A stretch of DNA of 64,000 nucleotides from an uncultured Collinsella sp. (GTDB lineage: Bacteria; Actinomycetota; Coriobacteriia; Coriobacteriales; Coriobacteriaceae), in assembly GCA_900549745.1 (NCBI GenBank), contig URPJ01000013.1, positions 1 through 64,000 of the forward strand, in the 5' to 3' direction. The notes beneath the pieces were generated by a model, which was not told where the DNA came from, searched no databases, and saw only the letters and a program-made list of their open reading frames with translations. Position 1 is the first letter of the stretch. Each line of letters starts with the position of its first letter. The translations under genes were made by a program, and so were the position numbers. Shown one piece after another: positions 57,887 to 64,000 of the stretch.

Positions 57887-59887
57887 TTAGTCAATTGCAT
57901 TGAGCGCGTCGATCTGCGCAAGCCACAGACGCGAGCTAGCGTCACTCGGCATACGCCAATCGCCGCGCGGGCTGAGCGTCACCGAGCCCACCTTGGGACC
58001 ATCGGGCAGGCAGCTGCGCTTAAACTGCTGGGCAAAGAAGCGACGATAGAACGTACGCAACCACGTGTGGACGGTCTTGGCGTCGTAGACGCCCTCGAAG
58101 CTCTTGAGCGCCATGCGGTAGATCTTGCCCGGCTCAAAGCCAAAACGCAGCAGGTAGTAGAGGAAGTAATCGTGCAGCTCGTACGGCCCCACCAAATCCT
58201 CGGTCTTCTGTGCAATCTCGCCATCGCCCGTGGGCGGCAGAAGCTCGGGGGACACCGGCGTATCGAGGATATCGAGCAAGACCTCGGCAATACGCCCGCC
58301 AAAGACATCAGCCGCATAGCGCACCAGATGGCGCACAAGCGTCTTGGGCACGCTCGCGTTGACGGCGTACATGCTCATGTGGTCGCCGTTATAGGTAGCC
58401 CAGCCGAGCGCCAGCTCCGACAGGTCGCCGGTACCGATGACAAAGCCGCCAGCCTGGTTGGCCAGGTCCATCAGAATCTGCGTACGCTCGCGGGCCTGGC
58501 TGTTCTCGTAGGTCACGTCCTGCACGGCCGAATCGTGCTCAATGTCCTTGAAGTGCTGCTCCACAGCCGCGTGGATCGAAACCTCGCGGAAGCTCACACC
58601 CAGGTCGCGAGCGAGCGACTCGGCATTGGACTTGGTGCGATGCGTCGTGCCAAAACCTGGCATGGAGACCGCCGTGATACCCGTGCGCGGCAGCCCCAGC
58701 GCATCGAAGGCACGCACGGTCACAAGCAGTGCCAGCGTGGAGTCCAAGCCACCCGAAAGGCCGATAACCGCAGCCTTGGTACCTGTGTGGGCAAGGCGGG
58801 TCTTGAGGCCAGCAGTCTGCAGATTGAGAATAGTCTCGCAGCGCTCGGCCAGATCACCGTGGTCGGCCGGCACAAAGGGCGCACGAGGGAAAACGCGGTC
58901 GATATTGCAGGCATCGCGCAGGACAGGCTCTTCGGCCAACACGCCCTCAAACGAAAACTCAACGGTCGTGGCCTCCGGAGCATCGTCGGTACGCGTCCAC
59001 GTCGTCGAGCGACGGCGCTCGGCAACCAGGCGGTCAAGGTCAACGTCGGCGACGGCCATATCGCAAGTGAGGAGCTTCGTCGCGGCGAGCTTGGAGCCGT
59101 TTTCGTAGACGAGGTTCTCGCCCGCAAAGACCATGTCGGTCGTGGACTCGCCCTCACTCGCGTCCGCATAGGCATAGGCGCAGTACAGGCGCGCGCTTTG
59201 GTTAGAGATAAGGCTGCGGCGGTAATCTGCCTTACCAATAATCTCGTCCGAGGCCGACGGGTTGAGAATCACCGTCGCACCGGCAAGCGCCATCTCGGTC
59301 GAGGGCGGCGCAGGTACCCACAGGTCCTCACAGACCTCGACGCCCAGCACCAGGTCCTCAGCACCCTCATCACAGCAGCGGTAGACAAGCCCCGAACCCA
59401 GCGGAACCGGACCCTGACCGGCAAACTCGACCCACACAGGATCTGCGGGCGCCGGAGCAAACCAGCGGCGCTCGTAGAACTCGCCATAGTTGGGCAGATA
59501 CTTCTTGGCCGTAAGGCCCAAAAGCTCGCCCGCGCAGCACACGGCGGCGCAGTTGTAGATGTTTTCTGCCACCGCAACGGGCAAGCCAACGGTAAAGACA
59601 ATCGGCAGCTCACGAGTCTCATCGAGGATATGCACCAGAGCAGCCTCGCAGGCATGCAGCAGCGTGCGGTTATGGAACAGATCGGCCGCGGTATAGCCGC
59701 ACAAGTTGAGCTCGGGCAGCACCAGAGCACGGACGCCGCGCTCGACAGCCGCGCGAACAGCCGCTAACGCAACCTCGGCATTGCCCTCGACATCGGCCAC
59801 GCGAATCTGCGGCGACGCCGCCGCCACACGCAAAAAGCCATCGTTCTTATTAGCCGAAACGCAGCATTGCCTTGTTGATCTGGACAC
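57887..59887 (-). CDS. nadE: Glutamine-dependent NAD+ synthetase
   Basis: 666-residue two-domain NadE. The N-terminal nitrilase-like glutaminase has its triad E59 (LVLPELNLCG), K128/K129 (TAKKYLPNYGEFYE) and C186 (GVEVCEDLW). The C-terminal NAD synthetase has the pyrophosphate loop GLSGGLDSTLALL and the FGTTHRTKSNAE, GTGDLSELALGWATYNGDHMSMYAVN motifs. Amidates nicotinic acid adenine dinucleotide. Start is GTG 59887 with AAGGGG 7 nt upstream. Full length for the actinobacterial type. Confidence 0.94.
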   Translation of the reverse strand: MSRSTRQCCVSANKNDGFLRVAAASPQIRVADVEGNAEVALAAVRAAVERGVRALVLPELNLCGYTAADLFHNRTLLHACEAALVHILDETRELPIVFTVGLPVAVAENIYNCAAVCCAGELLGLTAKKYLPNYGEFYERRWFAPAPADPVWVEFAGQGPVPLGSGLVYRCCDEGAEDLVLGVEVCEDLWVPAPPSTEMALAGATVILNPSASDEIIGKADYRRSLISNQSARLYCAYAYADASEGESTTDMVFAGENLVYENGSKLAATKLLTCDMAVADVDLDRLVAERRRSTTWTRTDDAPEATTVEFSFEGVLAEEPVLRDACNIDRVFPRAPFVPADHGDLAERCETILNLQTAGLKTRLAHTGTKAAVIGLSGGLDSTLALLVTVRAFDALGLPRTGITAVSMPGFGTTHRTKSNAESLARDLGVSFREVSIHAAVEQHFKDIEHDSAVQDVTYENSQARERTQILMDLANQAGGFVIGTGDLSELALGWATYNGDHMSMYAVNASVPKTLVRHLVRYAADVFGGRIAEVLLDILDTPVSPELLPPTGDGEIAQKTEDLVGPYELHDYFLYYLLRFGFEPGKIYRMALKSFEGVYDAKTVHTWLRTFYRRFFAQQFKRSCLPDGPKVGSVTLSPRGDWRMPSDASSRLWLAQIDALNAID

Positions 59888-60075
59888 TGGAGGCCCCTTC
59901 TACCCTGAGATTCAGTCTAACGGACGTTCACATATCTCTAACTAGCCAAAGCAACCTCCCAGTTTACTGAGAGGCCAACCTGTGCTAAGAGCATGTAGTT
60001 CAAAAATATCTTTAATTAAAAAAGGAGAAATCGATAATCGACTTCTCCTTTAAGCGAGGCGAGTAAATTCCGAAA
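59888..60075. other. Boundary between nadE and the AT-rich peptide cluster
   Basis: No ORF. A TTTACTGAG-containing stretch and an AACCTCCC...GAGAGG partial dyad lie at 59948-59972, then composition drops sharply in GC. The cluster terminator is at 60021-60051. Confidence 0.5.
60021..60051 (-). terminator. Terminator of the peptide cluster
   Basis: 14-bp arms with one mismatch (AAAGGAGAAATCGA against TCGACTTCTCCTTT), followed on the minus strand by TTTTTTAATT. Confidence 0.85.
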
Positions 60076-60186
60076 CTAATGGCAGAATTTATCCATGTAG
60101 TCCTCAAAGTCGAACACTTCTACCACGACGCCCTCTTCCTGAAACTCTTTCAGCTGCTCCAAGAGATCTTTGTTAATAACGTCCAT
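60076..60186 (-). CDS. 36-residue acidic peptide, candidate RiPP precursor
   Basis: Short ORF starting 13 nt after the radical SAM stop codon, with GGAGG 7 nt before ATG, and ending just before the cluster terminator. It begins MDVINKDLLEQLKEFQEEG, an amphipathic helical leader-like stretch, and finishes VFDFEDYMDKFCH, rich in Asp, Phe and Tyr with a single Cys next to the C-terminal His. No family recognised. Position, size and ribosome site fit a substrate of the upstream radical SAM enzyme. Confidence 0.65.
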   Translation of the reverse strand: MDVINKDLLEQLKEFQEEGVVVEVFDFEDYMDKFCH

Positions 60187-60199
60187 GCAGAAACCTCCT

Positions 60200-62086
60200 C
60201 TATCTAATCAATTGTAGTATATCTGCTTTCATGCAATTATCAACCAACTTGTTTAATTGCTCCTCGCTTGCCGATAGTCCCTCTTTTTTCAAAATGTCGC
60301 GCACCTCGTTCTTAGTAATCGGCTTTTCAAACAACGAAAGCAAAGCGAACGAAAAATCATTAACCGCACACATTCTATGGGTGGCACAACTCAGCAGTAC
60401 TCTTAACCCCTCTTTTGAGCGTCCGACTTCTTTCACAAACGAACTTTTAACCAATTGAAAACCATTATCGTGCATTACATAATCGGCATCGATATTTGTA
60501 TTCAGCAATCCATAATGCAACAGTTCTTCTATCGCCCTTGTCAGCTCGAGATCGCCCTGATCAAGGATAAGAGAAATGCTACAATCGGTCTCCAATAAAC
60601 GGGCCAACTTAAGGTATACCAACTGGGAAACAGCATAGACATGATGGTATTCAGAATTATAGAAGTAGGCAAATGGCTCAACGAGCACGACAGAGGTCTT
60701 GGAATCCAGCCAGATTCGATCAGCTGGATTTAGACTAGTCAGCCGTCGCTTTACTTTGGTCAAATGTCCCTTATACCTGACAGCGTGAATAGAATCTAGG
60801 ATCCAGGTCACCTCTGAAATATGAAGCCGCTGGGGCAAGTCAATTGTGTCGCTACCGTTTATGACTTCTTGCATATAAAAATCAATATGATGCTCATCAG
60901 ATAAGGATTTTGCTTCATTTAAAGTTAAACCAGTGCCTGAAACATAATCCACTTCGAGGCGCAAATCCTCATATTGGGACTTCGGCATTACAGAGACACC
61001 ATACTTATCGGGATGATTCCAAACATCCGACCCCATAACGAGACCAAAATTCGTAAATCCTCTCGTGGAATATGGAACACCACATACCTGTTTTGAATAA
61101 TTCAAAACATTCTCTGTATAAGCTAAGGTGTTCAGAGCCTCTTCTTTAGTTTCGGTCGGAAAGCCAATCATAAAGAATAGATGAACAGGAATACCCGCAT
61201 TGAGACAATCATGGATATTGCGATCAATCCAATCAACTCTCGTGTTCTTCTTCATTAGATCAAGAACTCTTTGGTTGTATGACTCGAGGCCAAACTGAAT
61301 CTGCCTACATCCACTTTGGTATATCTTGTTGAAAACGTCTGTACTTAGGGTTGGAGAGAACCTCGTTTCTCCATGCCAGAAAAACGTTTTTCCCGATGCG
61401 TTTATTTCATCCGCGAGTTGCTCCATTCTTTTGCCTTCGAATGTTTCATCCACAAAAGAGAAAACTCTCGTGCCGTATTTTTCATTTAACCGACACATTA
61501 TTTCAAATACTCTCGATATAGGCATCTTTCGGTAACAACCACCGGTAGCACCGGGAATGGTGCAGAAGGCGCAATGATTAAAACACTGCCTAGAGGAATA
61601 AACCGGCAATATTAACTCAGGCATGAAGTATTTAGAAAGGGCGAAGCCATCGAAATCGGGAACTGTATCGTTGATAAATGTTTGCTCAATCCGATGGTTT
61701 TTATATATCTTTCCACCTTTAGCATGGCAAAGGTTTGGAACACAGTCGAGATTGTCATCACCAGAGTCAAGAGCCTCAAGAAGACGTGCAAGCGGCTCTT
61801 CGCCGTCATACATCATTATCGAATCAATGTATTCAAAAAAGGGATGCCATTCTTTCATGCAGTCATCTGCTAAACGAGTAATGTAATTGCCGCCCAATGA
61901 GACGTGTTTAACAGATGGACATTCTTCTTTAATCAGTTTCGCTAACGTAACTGCAGAAATCAATTGGAAACAGCCGCTCACCGAAATCCCAATAAACTCG
62001 ATTTTTTCCCTCTGAATGCGCTTAAGAAAGGCAATTTCATAGAAGGAAATAAACGGATTATGCAAGGTATCCGCAAGCGATTTCAT
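60200..62086 (-). CDS. Cobalamin-type radical SAM enzyme, main part
   Basis: 628 residues from the first ATG, but protein-like reading continues upstream in the same frame to about 62215 (KRQYAENIFRNALYII...), so the ATG is probably internal. It has the remainder of a B12-binding-like Rossmann domain (GISVSGCFQLISAVTLAKLIKEE; HVSLGGNYITRL), the radical SAM cysteines C168, C172 and C175 (SRQCFNHCAFC), then radical SAM strands (FSFVDETFEG, QIQFGLESYNQRVLDLM). The C-terminal 200 residues contain two winged-helix-like segments resembling PqqD/RRE peptide-binding folds (LARLLETDCSISLI; LLSLFEKPITKNEVRDIL). AT-rich, unlike the chromosome. A RiPP-type maturase is the best reading. Confidence 0.78.
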   Translation of the reverse strand: MKSLADTLHNPFISFYEIAFLKRIQREKIEFIGISVSGCFQLISAVTLAKLIKEECPSVKHVSLGGNYITRLADDCMKEWHPFFEYIDSIMMYDGEEPLARLLEALDSGDDNLDCVPNLCHAKGGKIYKNHRIEQTFINDTVPDFDGFALSKYFMPELILPVYSSRQCFNHCAFCTIPGATGGCYRKMPISRVFEIMCRLNEKYGTRVFSFVDETFEGKRMEQLADEINASGKTFFWHGETRFSPTLSTDVFNKIYQSGCRQIQFGLESYNQRVLDLMKKNTRVDWIDRNIHDCLNAGIPVHLFFMIGFPTETKEEALNTLAYTENVLNYSKQVCGVPYSTRGFTNFGLVMGSDVWNHPDKYGVSVMPKSQYEDLRLEVDYVSGTGLTLNEAKSLSDEHHIDFYMQEVINGSDTIDLPQRLHISEVTWILDSIHAVRYKGHLTKVKRRLTSLNPADRIWLDSKTSVVLVEPFAYFYNSEYHHVYAVSQLVYLKLARLLETDCSISLILDQGDLELTRAIEELLHYGLLNTNIDADYVMHDNGFQLVKSSFVKEVGRSKEGLRVLLSCATHRMCAVNDFSFALLSLFEKPITKNEVRDILKKEGLSASEEQLNKLVDNCMKADILQLIR

Positions 62087-62195
62087 TATTTCTGGTGTCG
62101 AATAATAATCATAGGGCAGATCTATGGAGTTGAACGTGTATTTAACTCCATATGAGACGTGATTTATGATATAGAGTGCATTTCTAAAAATGTTT

Positions 62196-62522
62196 TCAGC
62201 ATATTGTCTTTTCTTTTAGATTAAAGTATCTCTTCGATCTGAAAATATCTTTTGCCTCGTCAACATTAAGTGCTGACTTTTGTATCAACTCGATTGTTAA
62301 TTGAACATTCGAACTAAACGAATCCTTTGATTCCCGATACCTTTTACAGCACTCTTCGACATGTCTATAAGATAGGAGGTCATCGTAAAATTCCACGTTT
62401 AAGTCAACGATGTCAACTTTATATTGTTCAACCTCTTGAAGATATGACTTCAAAACAGGCAAGGCAAGATACGGCCCCACTGGACTCCATCCTGGGGGAA
62501 ATACTAAAAGCGTTTTAGGCAT
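62196..62522 (-). CDS. N-terminal fragment of the cobalamin radical SAM enzyme
   Basis: 108-residue ORF beginning MPKTLLVFPPGWSPVGPYLALP, the hallmark start of B12-binding radical SAM proteins. It ends prematurely (NLKEKTIC stop) where the +1 frame carries on directly into the main radical SAM ORF. One extra A in the run at 62209-62212 (GAAAAG on the minus strand) explains the break; with three A the reading is LKERQYAEN and the joined protein is about 770 residues. Either a pseudogene, a phase-variable homopolymer or a sequencing error. Confidence 0.72.
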   Translation of the reverse strand: MPKTLLVFPPGWSPVGPYLALPVLKSYLQEVEQYKVDIVDLNVEFYDDLLSYRHVEECCKRYRESKDSFSSNVQLTIELIQKSALNVDEAKDIFRSKRYFNLKEKTIC

Positions 62523-62529
62523 ATCAACG

Positions 62530-63714
62530 TCACATCTTTCGCAAATAATTCAATTGAAACACAACTACCATCATAATTGAAAATACACCAAGTCCTGTAA
62601 CGAGAATTGAGAACATCGCGATGCTCGTGAACAGCGAAACAAGGAGTGTTGAAATAACAACAGCAACCGATTGCAAAGACTCCCTAATTGAAAACAGGCT
62701 TATCGATTCAGATTCGTCTCTCGCCAAATCCTGCAGCGATGTTATGAGAAGCACATCTTGAATGGCGTTTCCGGCACCGACGATAAAAAGGAAAATAAAT
62801 GATATCCCAGACGCATAGCGATAGCCAAACGCCAGATACGCACCGAGCGCAAGATACGTCACAAAACAATATGATTTAACGCAATCGGAACCACTAATTA
62901 AACGACCATATATTGTATTTCCGAACAACAGTCCGATTGTAAGACTACTCTGAAGGAATCCGTATTGTATCGATGACGAGTCAAATTGCAATTGCGCAAT
63001 AGCTGGCAAAAGAGAATTCAGAGAGCCGAATGCCACACCACTAGAAATATCGATTAATAGGAAACCAATTGCCAAGTGCTTCGCGCTAAGATCACTAAAT
63101 GCAGTCCTGTTTTTTTCATTTTTGCTTATCCCCTCTTTATCATTAACCTCGATAACCGACGGAACATCTCGCAGCAACCAGAACGACGCGGCAAAAGAAA
63201 GCGCGTCTAATGCAAGAACAGCCTCCGCCCCAAATTGAGCGACAACAAAACCGCCGGCAACTGGCCCCAGAACCATCATCAAATTCTGCAGAAACCCAAA
63301 CGAATTATTAATTACGTCGCGATTGATACTATTCGTATTGGCTCTTAACAACGAGTAAAAGCAGGGCATTTCAACCGTTCGGCAAAGCGATACCGCGCAC
63401 GTAATAGCAAACATACTCCATTTACTATCAACAAAAATATAGCAAACGAATAATCCCGCGCGAATTAAGTCTGCCAATCTCATGGCCTGCAGTGTCCCGA
63501 TACCCATCTTCTGAGGCAGCTGCGCGAGCGCAACTGAAAACAGAGAGGGGGCAAATCTGCAGCAGACCATCAAAGCAGTTGCAGAAACATCGTGAGTTAC
63601 CTCGTAAATCAGCATTGGCAAAGCAATATTCGCACACCAATTGCCTATTTCGCTTATCCCTCTAGCAATATATAGGACCCGAACCGGACGGCTAGCTCTC
63701 AATACCGTGAACAT
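62530..63714 (-). CDS. MFS transporter of the peptide cluster
   Basis: 394-residue membrane protein with about 12 helices, of the MFS exporter type (LYIARGISEIGNWCANIALPMLIYEV start, ALAQLPQKMGIGTLQAMRLADLIRAG loop). It probably exports the cluster product or confers self-protection; substrate unknown. ATG 63714 has GAGG 9 nt upstream and lies inside the end of the preceding small gene (23-nt overlap); a GTG immediately before is possible. The radical SAM gene starts 7 nt after its stop. Confidence 0.82.
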   Translation of the reverse strand: MFTVLRASRPVRVLYIARGISEIGNWCANIALPMLIYEVTHDVSATALMVCCRFAPSLFSVALAQLPQKMGIGTLQAMRLADLIRAGLFVCYIFVDSKWSMFAITCAVSLCRTVEMPCFYSLLRANTNSINRDVINNSFGFLQNLMMVLGPVAGGFVVAQFGAEAVLALDALSFAASFWLLRDVPSVIEVNDKEGISKNEKNRTAFSDLSAKHLAIGFLLIDISSGVAFGSLNSLLPAIAQLQFDSSSIQYGFLQSSLTIGLLFGNTIYGRLISGSDCVKSYCFVTYLALGAYLAFGYRYASGISFIFLFIVGAGNAIQDVLLITSLQDLARDESESISLFSIRESLQSVAVVISTLLVSLFTSIAMFSILVTGLGVFSIMMVVVFQLNYLRKM

Positions 63715-63973
63715 CACGATTAACCTCGTATTTCAGGCCTCGCTCATCCCTTAATAGGAATCCATAATCAACCAAGTACCGCCTCAACACGGCATAATCA
63801 GGATAGAGCTGTGACAGCACACGATTAACCTGAAGCTCCGTATAACTTGTATTTAATTCAAAGAAAGAGACGGCCCATAGCAGCATGATTCTTTTATAGC
63901 TTTCCTTTTTTGGAATTGAAACCAGCTCGCCATTCTTGAGAAATCGTTTTTTAAAGTCTATTAGCTCATCCAT
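63692..63973 (-). CDS. DUF2087-like small protein
   Basis: 93-residue protein. LWAVSFFELNTSYTELQVNRVLSQLYPDYAVLRRYLVDYGFLLRDERGLKYEVN resembles the DUF2087 winged-helix domain often found in regulators. First visible gene of the cluster in transcription order, AGGA 6 nt before ATG, and overlapping the MFS gene. It may regulate the cluster or recognise the peptide. Confidence 0.7.
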   Translation of the reverse strand: MDELIDFKKRFLKNGELVSIPKKESYKRIMLLWAVSFFELNTSYTELQVNRVLSQLYPDYAVLRRYLVDYGFLLRDERGLKYEVNRDVHGIES

Positions 63974-64000
63974 TCACATCCTCCATTTCATACGCATCTA
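63974..64000. other. Window edge upstream of the peptide cluster
   Basis: Holds the ribosome site of the DUF2087-like gene (GGAGGATGTGA on the minus strand). Promoter and any further genes of the cluster lie outside the window. Confidence 0.6.

Noticed and set aside
62196..62522. Separate small gene upstream of the radical SAM gene
   Set aside because: Its sequence is the typical N-terminus of a B12-binding radical SAM protein and the next frame continues seamlessly, so it is a fragment rather than an independent gene.
1..64000. tRNA, rRNA, CRISPR arrays, insertion sequences or prophage
   Set aside because: No cloverleaf-like genes, repeat-spacer arrays, transposases or phage structural genes were seen on reading; a tRNAscan or profile search was not possible.

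Overview
The window looks like chromosome from an anaerobic, GC-rich Coriobacteriia-type actinobacterium, most likely Collinsella or a close relative. This is inferred from the gene set (arginine deiminase fermentation, Pta/AckA and LDH acid production, LysA/DapA/DapB/DapH lysine genes), the strong GC3 bias, and intergenic regions packed with long perfect palindromes. No rRNA, tRNA, CRISPR array or complete insertion sequence was seen.

Layout. 1-5.2 kb: xerD and pyrG (minus), a winged-helix regulator and a DUF1846 protein. 5.2-13 kb: a minus-strand arginine deiminase (ADI) locus read arcA2, ArcT-type aminotransferase, arcA1, arcB, YfcC-type carrier. The two arcA copies are identical over about 1.26 kb, and no carbamate kinase is present. 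13.4-19.7 kb: polyphosphate kinase, an RlmD/RumA-type methyltransferase, DJ-1, Maf and a P1 peptidase (plus). 20-28.8 kb: glf plus a glycosyltransferase, pta, two ackA paralogues, an MFS transporter with a LysR regulator, and a HIT protein. 28.8-35.8 kb: xseAB, a membrane Zn protease, RNase D, a lipid kinase followed by a 30-residue membrane microprotein, and a membrane-anchored C69 dipeptidase.

36-39.5 kb is an ECF transporter operon (S component, fused double ATPase, EcfT). It is preceded by a 22-codon leader peptide with three consecutive Trp codons and an intrinsic terminator, a classical tryptophan attenuator, so the transporter probably imports tryptophan. 39.6-41.7 kb pairs an Asp/Glu racemase with an ATP-grasp ligase, resembling the D-aspartate branch pathway of peptidoglycan. 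42-48.8 kb holds a MOSC protein, a secreted coiled-coil/lysozyme-like protein, a frameshifted Ser/Thr kinase with an HTH partner, small membrane proteins, a HigBA toxin-antitoxin pair and an M20 deacetylase. 48.9-53 kb is a lysine-riboswitch-controlled operon with an in-frame LysA-DapA fusion, then dapB and dapH. 53-59.9 kb: nucleoid protein, Mbeg1-like hydrolase, ldh, an aminotransferase and nadE.

The last 4 kb (about 60-64 kb, minus strand) is markedly AT-rich and appears acquired. It encodes a DUF2087-type small protein, an MFS transporter, a cobalamin-binding-type radical SAM enzyme (split by an apparent one-base frameshift) and, directly downstream with its own ribosome binding site and followed by a terminator, a 36-residue acidic peptide. 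This has the architecture of a small RiPP (ribosomally made, modified peptide) cluster and is the best candidate for an undescribed system in the window.
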